64,000 nucleotides of DNA from contig JARBJD010000008.1 of the NCBI GenBank assembly GCA_033064195.1, forward strand, positions 558,001 through 622,000. The letters run 5' to 3'. The notes beneath the pieces were generated by a model. It was not told where the DNA came from. It searched no databases and worked only from the letters and a program-made list of their open reading frames with translations. The translations under genes and the position numbers were made by a program. Origin of the DNA: Blattamonas nauphoetae. Lineage: Eukaryota > Preaxostyla > Oxymonadida. The first letter of the stretch is position 1, and each line of letters starts with the position of its first letter. Shown here piece by piece: positions 43,913 to 54,253 of this stretch.

Positions 43913-45944
43913 GTCCGTCGAAAACCCGGACTTCGTCAAAAACCCGTCCTTTCATGGATTCTCAAGTTTTGTGGGGTTGATCAAACATTTCACTTTTTTT
44001 TCTCAATTCAACTTGTTTTTTTAATTCTGATTCAAATACCAGAGAATTTACTTAAATGAAGTGATAGTCGAAAAATCTGTTACAAAGAGTCATTCTGTGA
44101 AGTTATTTTTTCTGAAGTCGACTCGTCCAAAAAGTCACTGTCATCATCATGAAGGACATTGATTCGGCTCTTTGAAAGTGGAAAAACAGACTGAACAGAC
44201 TCGATTCGTGTTGATTCTTGCCTTTTCTGTGGTTTTATTTCATCAAGGGTTAGTTGTTTCGATTTTTGAGGTCGTTCTGAAGATTGGATCACATTCAATT
44301 TGGTGTGTATTTGAATCTTCGGAGTGAAACCACGTTTTCTTTGAGTGAGAGTTGTAAGAAGTCTTCCCTGATATTTCGGTTTTGTTTGAATAGCTGTGTG
44401 GTGAGAAGCGGGAGTTTCACAAGTCGTTTCAGAAGACAGTATGGATGAAGATGGTGTTTCTGATTCTGGTTTGGAAGGGACTAGTTGAATCAATTGAGCG
44501 AGTGAAAGTGGAGAAACCCCACATCGAGCGAATGATGCCTTGATGACACAGGGTTTCATTGACGTCGCCAAACAATCTGGCAGAATTCGTGCGAGTTCGG
44601 TTCTGTAAGCTGAAATTGAGTTTGATTCGGGTTGAATGTATTTTCGAGAGAGTTCTGACTTGAAACTTGCGAAACAATAGCCATCAAGAGGTTGTGAGAT
44701 TGATGATGAGTGAGGTGGGAGGAAGAGAATTTGAATGTATGCCTTTTCAGCCATCTCTTGAAATTCAGGAAACATGTGAGATGATGCTCCATCGAGGAGA
44801 AGAAGTGCATTCCGCATTTTTGGGACTCTTATCACGCTTTTCTGTGATTTCTGGAATGATGACATTTTCGACAACTTTTGGAAAGAGTTGATGTCATGTA
44901 TCCGCTTCCCTCGTAGAGTGAGATGATGTGATGAGCACTCAATCCAGAGAATTCGGCGACAGGCGTGTTGGTAGGATATAGCAGAATTGGTGAAAGTGAA
45001 GAACCATCGGCGCAGATCGTACAAGCTAAGGTTGCGTTGACAACTCTTTTATTTTCGGAATTCGGCGGGACATTCTCACCGCGATACCACACAACCATCG
45101 ACTGTTTATCCTCATCGATTCTGAGAGAGGTTTCGTCAAAATTGAAAATCATGTCATCATCGATCTTCGCATCAATCACAACACTTTTGAGCAATTTGAA
45201 CCATTCAGTCATGCTTTCGACAGTCGTAGCAGCAATTCTTTCGGGACTCAAAAGATGGAAGGGATCGCTGGAGCACTGGATTCTGATCTATCCAGTTCGA
45301 AATTGTGGGTCGTTTCACTTCAGCCAATTTTTTATTGGATCATTTCGACGTAAAACGATTTCTTTTGCCTAAATGCGATTTTCATGAAAAAGAAGCAAAC
45401 ATGAGTCATAACTCGAGACACCTTAATCGGAACATTGCGCGAGATGTCTTCGAGGACTTTCATTTCAAGGTCAGTTTCTTCAGCTGAACTGAAAAGCGAG
45501 GACGACCATTGATTCCGACTTCTCGTCCATCCTTAAGAGCTCGCCTTCCGCGACGCAGTTGGGAAGGAGATCCGAGGTTGCTTTCTGCGAGGGTCTCCAG
45601 CTTGACGTGTTCGTCTTCGTACAATTTCAGTCCACGAGCAACTCGATTCGGAATCGAAAGGTATTCCTGTTTCACAATAATTTTTGAAACTTCCTCTGGA
45701 CTGAGAAAATGAGGTTCTGATGACGACATAAAAATGTTGTGGGTGTGATCATCTTTTCAATTTTGATTCAGTCTTTTTGTGAAAAAAATGCTCGATTCAA
45801 AATGTTTTGAAGTGAGTAAAATGTTCAATAGACCAAAAATATCAGAGATGTCGATCATATTCAGAGTGAAGTGGAGAAATCGTGGGGAGCGATTTAACAC
45901 CGGAAAACGACGGGTTTTTGACGAAGTCCGGGTTTTTGACGGAC
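43913..45944 (-). mobile_element. pogo/Tigger-like DNA transposon, about 2.0 kb
   Basis: Inverted repeats of roughly 45 bp start with GTCCGTC and contain two AAAACCCG-type subrepeats. TATA flanks both ends, so the target duplication is TA or TATA. The transposase remnant is at 44080-45729 on the minus strand. The element lies between two divergent receptor genes and disrupts neither frame. The TATA flanks match those of the 1.45-kb elements, but the terminal sequences differ. Confidence 0.85.
44080..45729 (-). pseudogene. pogo-like DDE transposase, decayed
   Basis: An N-terminal helix-turn-helix region (45729 to ~45490) ends in a Gly-Arg-Pro-Arg AT-hook-like motif. A DDE_1 catalytic core follows: FNFDETSL (first Asp, near 45135), LLLLDGASSH (second, near 44790) and the HSSSISQPLDG segment (third, near 44690). 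A basic Lys/Thr-rich tail with an acidic end closes the protein. The order is that of pogo/Tigger/CENP-B-type transposases of the Tc1/mariner superfamily, which cut at TA. The coding region shifts frame about three or four times and has an in-frame stop between the DNA-binding part and the core. Some shifts could be tiny introns, but all of them being introns is unlikely. The core after ~44890 is intact. Confidence 0.8.
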
Positions 45945-46202
45945 TATATGATGGACTGAGAAGACAGTCAGAGAACACACAATGCTTAAATGGTGAAAAC
46001 AGAACTGAGGTGAAGAGAATCTGTCTGCCTGAGGAAGAACGGTTGATGATATTTTCAATCTCGTTTTTGTTGAATATCGATGCTTCCCCGCAAGTTCTAT
46101 TCCTAGATTTCGTTCCATCGTCTTTCAAGTTCAAATAAAGGGCAAGATCAAATACTCTCTCTTTTGAAACAAGAGAACTGAACATTTCTTTATTGATCAA
46201 TC

Positions 46203-49200
46203 ATGAACACACAATTGTTACTTCTTCTCACCTGCGTGTCGGTCTCTTCGGACTCGTCTATCTCGCCACATCGCCTCTCTTCTGTTCTGAACTCCAACTC
46301 GAACTTTTCCCACTCTGAACAAAATGAAAAGTTGTCTATTTCGTTGCCAGAAGGAACATACATTGGAGACAACATTGAAATTGCGCACAGATGGATGGAA
46401 CTGACAGGAGAGCCATCGCTCGAAAACGGCGAGTTGAAGACTGCACTGATTGCTTCGTCCAAGTCAGATGTGAACAGGAATACCGACGATGGAAGGAGTC
46501 AGGAATTTGGAACTTGCATGTTTTCATTGACAAACTCGACACTATCGATGAAATGGATGCACTTTTCACTGATCGACAATTCTGCCGAAGAAAGACAGGA
46601 AATGAACGAAGCAAGATCACTACGACTGGCAGTTGTTTCAAGCAGCATGCTGACGATATCTTCAAGCAGAATTGAAGTGTCGCCATGGACAAGTGCGATT
46701 GTGATTTCTGGATCTCCATTGGAGGAATCAGGAAGAGAATCGTCAGTTGTGATTTCGAAGAGCTTGCTGTGGAATGAAGTTGGGTCGATGTGTGGTGTTG
46801 TTGAGACATCGTCATTTCAATCCATTGGAAGGTCAGTTTCGGTGTCGATTGTTGGATGCTCGTTTGACTCTTCTCGTATTCTGGGAAACGACGGGATTGG
46901 CCTCTCACTGACACGAGCACCTCGAAAGAATGTGGAATCGGTTGGAAGAATGTCGTCATCGCTGATTGGTTGCTCGTTTGTGAACATGAGTTCGATTGGG
47001 TCTTCGCACTCGCCACGCCTTCGGCATTTGAATCAGAAGATGTTGGGATGTGTTGTATCGCTGACAAGCTCGCATTTGTCGGGATCGACGATTCGGGACG
47101 TGAACACTGTCGGGTGCGTTTTGTGCTCGAATTCCTCCTTCTCCTCCCTCCTCCCCTCCCCCAACACGGACACAGACTCATCACAAGGAACAGCAACTAG
47201 CCCTATAGACTCATCTGAAGAACCATTCGATCCATCAAAAGTGTACTCCTTCGCTGGTGGCAGTGGCGACACATCATCCCAAGCCATTTTCACAAACTGC
47301 CACTTCATTGGAGCCAACTATCCGTCTGCTCGTCCACTCATTTTCGACAGCTATCAAGGCACCATCTCCATCGAGTCCTGCTCCTTCGACAACATTGCTT
47401 GCACTGGCCAATCTGGTGGAGCTCTTTATGTCGTCGTCTCAGACCAGTTCAACCGCCCCAATTTGAATGTCACGTCGTCGAACTTCACATCCTGCTCGTC
47501 GGACAAGTTTGGTGGAGCGATGTGGATTGGTGTTGTGGATGATGTTCTCATCGAGTCGTGCCGATTCGAGGGCTGTTCGACAGTTGAAAGTGCTTCCGAT
47601 GGGGGAGGAATCTATCTCAGTGGATCTTACATGATAGAACACATCGTTGGGAAGAAGGTGGAATTGGTTGGTTGTGAATTCGAGAACTGCAAAGCGGCGA
47701 CGACAGGAGGTGGTGTGTGTGTGTCAGGACAAGTCGACCTGTCAGTTGACAACACGAAGTTTGAACGCTGTCAGTTTATCACTGGAGGCCTCTACACAAT
47801 TGGAGGAGGGATTGGAGTGAATGGTCCGGCAGCATTGACAGTGAAGGGAAGTCAATTCATCGAATGCTCGTCAAGAAATGCAGGAAGCGCGATTTCGTTC
47901 ATTCATCAGAAAGAACTCAGCATCTCCGACACTCTCGTGAAGGGCTGTTACTCAGGAACGACTGGAGCCATCTGCATCATCCGCACGGACGATGCTGAAC
48001 ATCTTTCGTTCTCGCATGTCTTGTTTGATGGGAATGAGGTTGGTGATGACACATCATTGTTCCCGATGATTATAGCTTTACCAGAGAATACGCCCAAGTT
48101 CACTGATGTCGCAATCTACAGCATCGTGTTCACTGTCTATCCCACACTCAAGTTTAACGATTCTTTCACAACAGTCAGTCCTGACTCAAGTGGAATGATC
48201 ATCGGAAGAGATATCGATCTCTCGACCTATCAGTACATCCCTGAACGACATTTGGATCCCGAGTTCAACAAGATTGGTCCACTTCTGACAGCGAAGCCAA
48301 CAACGAAAATGAATGAAAAGACAGGAAAGATTGAATTGGAGATGGAGGGGAAGACACCACTGCCGTCGCAGGAATATGAAGTGACAGTGAAAGAAGACGA
48401 GACTGGAACAGACACAAGGTTCAGAATGTTGTTCTCGGATGGAACAGGGACTCTAGTGTCTGGATCAGATGTCAATATGAAACACAGCACAACCTACACG
48501 ATCACAAAGATTGTAGGAGTCGTTTCTGATTCCTCTTCATCTCGGATGACGAATGATATCGAAGTGCCTGTCGCAGCGTGGATCTTCAACCTCGCCGCGA
48601 CCCCTGAATTCATTTCATTCACACCAACCGAGCCAACAATCACCCCACCCGATACTCCCTCCTTCTCCACACTCCAAGCCGCGAATGCCCGCCTCGTTGA
48701 ATCTGATCCCCAATCGGCATATGTTATTCTGCTCTTCGACAAAGATGTGTGTGGATCGTACGACTTTGTTGTGGAGGAAGAAGGGAAAGAAGTAACATTA
48801 ACCATCAACACTGAAGTCGCTTCAACATCAGCCGGAACGAAGGATTTCAAAGTGATTGGAAAAGGGAAGCTTCTGACACACAACACAACATACACCATCC
48901 TGTCACTGTCACCCACACCGAACACTGACGCACCAACAGATGTGCGGATGGACAAAATCGTGACTTTCCACATCCCTTATTCATCATCTGGCAACAAGAG
49001 CCAATTGCCACCGGAAACGAAAGCTCTGCTGAGCTGGCTGATTCCGCTGGTTGCGTGTCTGCTGGTTGCACTGGTGCTCGCGATCATAATCATCTTTCTC
49101 CTGCGGCGACGACAGAAGAAGAATGCTGTCCCAGCTCAGACGGAGATGGAGGCACAGGACCAGGTCGAGTATGAAGAAAAGATTGAAGTTGTCGCAGACA

Positions 49201-49877
49201 ATCACACGGGAGGAGTGCTGAACACTGATGGACGGAGTCATTCCGCCTTCGACTCGTCCAATTCAAACCAACCCACACTCAATCCACTCGGCCACGAAGG
49301 GAAATCGATGTCGATGACGAATGGAGATCTGGTGGAAGTTATAGCGTGCAGTGGAGAGTTCGAGGTGTCACTTGTTGGGACTTCCACAACGCTATATTCT
49401 GTGCTGCACAAAGAGAAGAAAGAGCTTCCGAAACGAATGATTGGACTGCAGATTGTGAATGGACTGAAGGCAGTTCTTGCGAATCGACAAGCGAGTGATG
49501 TATTGACTCGCCTTTCCTCGCACTGGATTCTTCTGGACCCACTTGGACATGTGCAGCTAAAACTGCAAATGAATGCAGCAGAAGCAGAACAGGAAGCAGC
49601 TCAGACGACCCAACCTGCAACATCGGATGCCATTGGAACTCTCCCAACAGTGCCGAAGGATGTGAAGCAAGCAGGAATGGATGGTCTTCGCTGGCGAGCA
49701 CCTGAAGTGGTTGCTGGTGGAGGGAGTGCAGTTGATGGACAGAAAGCGTCAGTTTTTCGAAGACACTTCGTTAAACCACGTCACTTTCAGAATCAGCGAC
49801 TGTCGACAAACCATCACTCACCATGTTCTTCTTTCCATCTTCACCACCTTTTTCTGAAGAGTGACACTTTTCATTAA
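46203..49877 (+). CDS. type-I surface protein, beta-helix ectodomain, TM and partial pseudokinase
   Basis: The ATG at 46203 starts a signal peptide (Met-Asn-Thr-Gln-Leu5-Thr). Residues ~40-320 are very close to the protein at 29747. Beta-helix repeats (~370-620) and Ig-like modules (~680-920) follow, then a transmembrane helix (~940-968) with RRRQKK stop-transfer. The kinase-like part begins near residue 1055 and keeps RWRAPE. It has Ser-His-Trp in place of His-Arg-Asp and no DFG. After Gly-Gln-Lys-Ala-Ser (~49748) the frame loses all kinase similarity: the helix-F and subdomain XI segments present in the paralogues are missing. Either an intron starts at the GTCAGT there, with the last exon not recognisable in the next 440 bp, or the 3' end was lost. 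A transposon lies 315 bp downstream. Confidence 0.8.
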   Translation: MNTQLLLLLTCVSVSSDSSISPHRLSSVLNSNSNFSHSEQNEKLSISLPEGTYIGDNIEIAHRWMELTGEPSLENGELKTALIASSKSDVNRNTDDGRSQEFGTCMFSLTNSTLSMKWMHFSLIDNSAEERQEMNEARSLRLAVVSSSMLTISSSRIEVSPWTSAIVISGSPLEESGRESSVVISKSLLWNEVGSMCGVVETSSFQSIGRSVSVSIVGCSFDSSRILGNDGIGLSLTRAPRKNVESVGRMSSSLIGCSFVNMSSIGSSHSPRLRHLNQKMLGCVVSLTSSHLSGSTIRDVNTVGCVLCSNSSFSSLLPSPNTDTDSSQGTATSPIDSSEEPFDPSKVYSFAGGSGDTSSQAIFTNCHFIGANYPSARPLIFDSYQGTISIESCSFDNIACTGQSGGALYVVVSDQFNRPNLNVTSSNFTSCSSDKFGGAMWIGVVDDVLIESCRFEGCSTVESASDGGGIYLSGSYMIEHIVGKKVELVGCEFENCKAATTGGGVCVSGQVDLSVDNTKFERCQFITGGLYTIGGGIGVNGPAALTVKGSQFIECSSRNAGSAISFIHQKELSISDTLVKGCYSGTTGAICIIRTDDAEHLSFSHVLFDGNEVGDDTSLFPMIIALPENTPKFTDVAIYSIVFTVYPTLKFNDSFTTVSPDSSGMIIGRDIDLSTYQYIPERHLDPEFNKIGPLLTAKPTTKMNEKTGKIELEMEGKTPLPSQEYEVTVKEDETGTDTRFRMLFSDGTGTLVSGSDVNMKHSTTYTITKIVGVVSDSSSSRMTNDIEVPVAAWIFNLAATPEFISFTPTEPTITPPDTPSFSTLQAANARLVESDPQSAYVILLFDKDVCGSYDFVVEEEGKEVTLTINTEVASTSAGTKDFKVIGKGKLLTHNTTYTILSLSPTPNTDAPTDVRMDKIVTFHIPYSSSGNKSQLPPETKALLSWLIPLVACLLVALVLAIIIIFLLRRRQKKNAVPAQTEMEAQDQVEYEEKIEVVADNHTGGVLNTDGRSHSAFDSSNSNQPTLNPLGHEGKSMSMTNGDLVEVIACSGEFEVSLVGTSTTLYSVLHKEKKELPKRMIGLQIVNGLKAVLANRQASDVLTRLSSHWILLDPLGHVQLKLQMNAAEAEQEAAQTTQPATSDAIGTLPTVPKDVKQAGMDGLRWRAPEVVAGGGSAVDGQKASVFRRHFVKPRHFQNQRLSTNHHSPCSSFHLHHLFLKSDTFH

Positions 49878-50192
49878 ATATCCCATTTCGATATCGTTCC
49901 AGTCACTCGTTCGGTTGTCATCTCGCATGTCGCATCAGACACTCACTAGCTCCGCTTCTGCCTGCTTGTCTCATTCTGAATGGTCGGAGTGTGGTTTGTT
50001 TGTGTGGAAGCTTTCTCCTCTTTGGAGCAAGGTGTGAGACCCAACACCCTTTCGTGTCATATTCAATCACTTCACATTTTCTCTCTTCAATTCTTCACAA
50101 TTGAATCAATTCTGTTCTCTATACAGTTTCGAGTGAATATAATTGTCAAGAACTTATCATATTCCAGGTATTTGAATCAACTTGACACTATA
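49878..50192. other. gap that may hold a degraded last exon
   Basis: No clear gene. A short segment around 49981-50030 reads Gly-Leu-Phe-Val-Trp-Lys-Leu in one frame, weakly like the kinase helix F, but without the expected continuation. A transposon then interrupts at 50193. Confidence 0.3.
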
Positions 50193-51641
50193 CTGCCCGA
50201 CACGACGACCTGATCCGGCTGTAATTTTTGCTTTTTGATAGAACAAGTGAGAGTTGAGAGTTCCTTTTTCTCTCCCATCAACTGTCTTGAGTTATACGTC
50301 TCTGTGATTTTTTTGGAAGATCAACAGTGAAAAATAAGAGAGAATGACATGAAATGCTACTGTATGGGGACATACTCCGAACGACATGACACGTGATTCA
50401 CATCCGATATCACTCCTGAATGGATCCCAGATGGTGAATGTCTAGTGAAAGATAGTAGCAGATTGAATGAAGAAAAGGAAAAGGAAGACACATGTCAACT
50501 CGTTCGCTCCATGTCTCTGTCAATGCAGCATCCAAGGACACCGATGCGCCGAACACCGACGATTAACAGTTAGTCGTGAAATGAAAAGGCCAGCCACAGC
50601 ACGAAACCATCAAGACCTTGCATACTGTTCGAATTGGATTCAAAACGTCTCATACAGTTCAGCTGTTCATCGAAAGAGAGACATCAAAATCAAAAATCAC
50701 ACTGTTTCTTCCAACGATTCGTCAAAGGGTATCGAATTGGTCTTCACAAATCGCACAGAGTTCCTCGCATTCTTCTCCGTCATTTTCAAAATCGCTGCGT
50801 CTATGGAAATGAGACTCTTTCAAAATGTTTCTTTCGAGAGCTTTGTCAGTTTGGCGAAGTGAAGAATCTGTGTGAGAGATGACTAGAGAAATTCAAGAAG
50901 TCATAAGGATAAAAGACACACCACGCTGAGAATCTGGGTTGAGTGATCATCCCAGCAAACTTGGGATTTGGTGATGTACTGGGATTAGTTGAAACTGAAA
51001 ACTTGTCGTGACGGAAGAGATCATTGACGGAAAACAATGCCGTGATCCTTCATCACATTTCGCACTGAGGGAAAGATGGACCCTCACCACCACTCACGGG
51101 TCCTTCTCAGTGATTGTGTTAGTTGAAACAAGAAAAAAGATAAAACTTCCAAGAATCAAACATGTCAATATCGGTCAGAAATACCTTCAAACACTCTTTA
51201 CCGACTTTAACCTCATCAAACACATTTCGTGAACGCTTGTATCAATTCTTTTTGAAAACTATGCGAATTACGTCACAAGAGACTAACTTTGTATAAAAAT
51301 CGTGCGAGGTGAGAACTCGATCCCATAAGAAAGTAATGAAAACACCGTTCTCTCATTCAGTGATTGACTCCTCGAGTGTTCCTCTCATAAAGTTAAAACA
51401 ATTTAAAGTTAGAGGAATCGAGCAGGATGAAGCGAATCACGTGTCATGTCGTGAGGAGCATGTCCATCATTTTTTTTTATTTTTCAGTTTTCACGTCACA
51501 CAGAATTTTTTGTCTTCTCATTTTTAATCAAACTGTGTCTAACTCTCTCAATTATCATTGATAGAAAATTGAAACACATTGTCTCTCTATTCAGAAAAAT
51601 ACAACCGTTTTACAGCCGGATCAAGTTGTCGTGTCGGGCAG
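50193..51641 (+). mobile_element. 1.45-kb TA-flanked inverted-repeat transposon, young copy 2
   Basis: It has the same ends and TATA flanks as 33703-35153, to which it is nearly identical. Its insertion separates the end of one receptor-like gene from the signal peptide of the next, only 43 bp before that ATG, so it probably replaced or displaced the promoter. A 131-codon frame at 50467-50862 is open here but broken in the other copy; it shows no transposase motif. Confidence 0.9.
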
Positions 51642-51684
51642 TATAATACTGTTTCCCCGTAATTTTTCGTTGATTCAACCGTCG

Positions 51685-52773
51685 ATGTTCGCGTTCATTG
51701 TCGGCATATCCTGTATATCATCGGTCTCTCCTTCAACTGTCCCCGCTCATGTTGATGTTTCACAGGATTTTGCTACTTTTCTGGCTGCTGACTTGAACCG
51801 ACAAAACCATCAATCGTTCTCGACAGCCTCAACCGTGGTTGTCCCAAAAGGTGTCTTTCATGCTCACGACATCCACATCCACTCTCGAACTGTGGATATA
51901 TCAGGATTGTCATCGACGATATCTCATCGAAATAGTGAAAACAATCTATCCAAAGAAAACGAATCACAACATCCAGAAAACGATGGATATCGCTCAACAA
52001 AAGGACTTTCTGTGATGTTTGAAGTTTGGAACAGCACTTTCCGACTTGACAACCTGCAATTATTTGCGAACACGCCAGAGACAGCCGTGAGTTTGATTCG
52101 CTCATCGGCATTTGTGGTTTCTCGGAGTGAGATCACATCGAGCACAGACACGTCTCCATTTGTGATTGGGGATTCGGGGATGGAATCTTCGGTGTCTGTC
52201 TCAATTATCTCGTGCCGCCATCTCTCATCGTCAGAATCGCCGTCTCTGCTGCCTCTGGTGAGTGGCCCACAATCATTGCAGTGTTTATCGTATATGAGAT
52301 GGAATGAAGAAGGACATACGGACACTTTTGGAGTCGGATCACTTTCGATAGTGGGAAGTGGTTTGTCGATGAAGTCGAAGCATTTGGTGATTGGAACAGG
52401 CCCGCTTTTCGATTTCGGGAACTGTTTTGGGAATGGTCTGACTGGAGTAGTTGGATGCTCTGTGTCTCTGTCGTCGTCTTGCCTGACAAACACGACGAGC
52501 ACTCGCCTTCCTTCGACATTCCCTCGTTCGTGTTCGTCTCTGTCGCAGCGACTGATTGGGGTGTCAGTGTCAAAATCGACGAATCATCTTTGCGGGACAA
52601 GCGGAATGCCTTTGGACTGGTCAGGATCGTCTCTGCTGTCGAACTGTTCGTTCACTTCCTGTTCCACCAACTCTCCACCCGAACCTGTCCCCGAACCGAT
52701 TCCAGACCAAGACAAACCGATCGAGTTGTACGACACAGAAACGGACCCCATTGACTTGCGGGCATGGGTTTAG
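51685..52773 (+). CDS. N-terminal part of a surface beta-helix protein, truncated by an insertion
   Basis: The ATG at 51685 opens a signal peptide (Met-Phe-Ala-Phe-Ile-Val-Gly...). The sequence that follows is homologous to the N-termini of the proteins at 11857-15137 and 46203, with Ser-rich beta strands, the GSGLS/TGPLFDFG motifs and a Cys-rich stretch. The frame is open up to 52767 and then reads two codons of the inverted-repeat element before TAG. No downstream part of the gene is found beyond the elements; instead a different gene family follows at 57584. It is therefore a truncated gene, still perhaps able to make a short secreted product. The annotated end is the stop created by the insertion. 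Confidence 0.75.
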   Translation: MFAFIVGISCISSVSPSTVPAHVDVSQDFATFLAADLNRQNHQSFSTASTVVVPKGVFHAHDIHIHSRTVDISGLSSTISHRNSENNLSKENESQHPENDGYRSTKGLSVMFEVWNSTFRLDNLQLFANTPETAVSLIRSSAFVVSRSEITSSTDTSPFVIGDSGMESSVSVSIISCRHLSSSESPSLLPLVSGPQSLQCLSYMRWNEEGHTDTFGVGSLSIVGSGLSMKSKHLVIGTGPLFDFGNCFGNGLTGVVGCSVSLSSSCLTNTTSTRLPSTFPRSCSSLSQRLIGVSVSKSTNHLCGTSGMPLDWSGSSLLSNCSFTSCSTNSPPEPVPEPIPDQDKPIELYDTETDPIDLRAWV

Positions 52774-54248
52774 TATAGCTGGTGGTTTTGAAATATGGCT
52801 GGTGCAACGAGTTTATAGTTCCCCGACCAAGCCGGACTTGTTCATCAAGTCGGACAAAGGGTAGGTATGTCAAGGATACCTCCTTATTTGACTGTAAAGT
52901 TGATTGATAATCGCTTTACGGCTTCAACAAAGAGTTTGAGAACGATCAGACCATTCATTGTATTTGTTCACTTCCCTCATCCATTTTTGCTATTCTCACA
53001 CAATAGCCAATCGAGCAAAGAGGTGAAGTGATTAAATAACATTTGGAACTATTTAGATGTATGTTCAGTTCATCCCCCCATCGAGGATGAGAATGGATCC
53101 ATCGAAGAAGAAGTTGACGACGGAGAGTTTTGTGGGTGCCAATTGATTGTTTTCAGCCTCTCGCAACCAATTGAAGCGGATTCAGACGACTTGTATCATT
53201 TTTGCTTGGAATGGAGAATGTGAATGAGATTCTGTTTGCCTCATCTCGGATCTACTGTGAAAAAAGTGAGGAAACCTTAAAATTGCAATCATAAGGCAGT
53301 TTGAGGAACACACCATCATTCCAAGATCCAAGTAGTTGGGATGAATGCCATTGGAGATCTTGTTGAGCATGCCATTCCGGAAGTGAACAGATTCCATCTT
53401 ATTGAGAGGAATGAGAGATACAAACATCCAAAGACCTTTATCCTGCAGAAAGGTCGTCGGATGCGTGATTCTTGCGGGTCGGAGAAGACCTTCGTAGAAT
53501 GAAAACAAGAACATTTTCAACCTCAAAATTGGTCTGTCAAGGTGCACATTATGAATATAGCGTGGAGACACATCACTAACATCAATGCTGATGTGAGTTT
53601 AGACCTCCGAGAACTGTGATGCATGTCCATTCAGGTTCGGATTTGAAAAAGCACCCATTGATCGTGTCTTTCTTCTCAGAAATACCAATTTTTACTCAAC
53701 ACTCGCATATCGAAATGAAGAAATTATCATGCAACTAGAAAGTATTGTTGTCCTACCTGATGAACAAGTCCGGCCTAATCGGAGGACTATTAGTATGGCT
53801 GGTGGTGGATTTCTGAAGAAATGTGGAAGGTATCACAATACAGTATTCCGATATGAAAAGGATGAGATCCCCAGAGAAGGTGTCGAAGTGACAACACTGC
53901 ACAAAATTCACGGAAAGTTTCAATTCCTCCGAACAAGGTTGATCAAAAACAATCACCCTTTTTTCGCTCTATGGATGCGGATTTTGCAAAATTATGTGTT
54001 TTTGACAAAATATTGTACAAAACTGACAATAATCAAAATATAGAGAACCTTCATGTTCTGTGAAGTGATAGTTATCAAGGATTTCATATTTTCGCCTCAC
54101 ATTTTTGAAGAGCCTATCCTCCCCTGACTGTTCCACCTCCAGCTATTGTGTGGAAAAGAGATGACAAGAAGGAAAGGGAGCGCTTTTGTATGTTCTCACC
54201 CCCAGATGATCGACTTTTAGTGACATTTCACAACCAGCTATACTAAAC
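52768..54248. mobile_element. 1.48-kb inverted-repeat element with another nested inside
   Basis: GTTTAGTATAGCTGGT at 52768-52783 is repeated inverted at 54233-54248. A further copy of the GGCTGGTGGT-type end lies at ~53795, just after the inner element. There is no matching target duplication: the left flank is the receptor gene, while the right flank belongs to the 57.6-kb gene family. Ectopic recombination between two copies is the likely reason. ORFs inside (for example 53182-53571, minus) have no recognisable motif. Confidence 0.65.
52818..53787. mobile_element. 970-bp inner inverted-repeat element
   Basis: Arms of about 32 bp (52818-52850 and 53756-53787) share GCCGGACTTGTTCATCA. The left end is preceded by TATA and the right end followed by TATTA. 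The terminal GT(T/C)C resembles the GTCC end of the pogo-like element at 43913, so it may be a derivative mobilised by that class. No transposase is visible. Confidence 0.55.
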
Positions 54249-54253
54249 CACAA

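Noticed and set aside
53182-53571. Transposase in the nested element
   Set aside because: The 129-codon frame shows no DDE-type or DNA-binding pattern that I can recognise.
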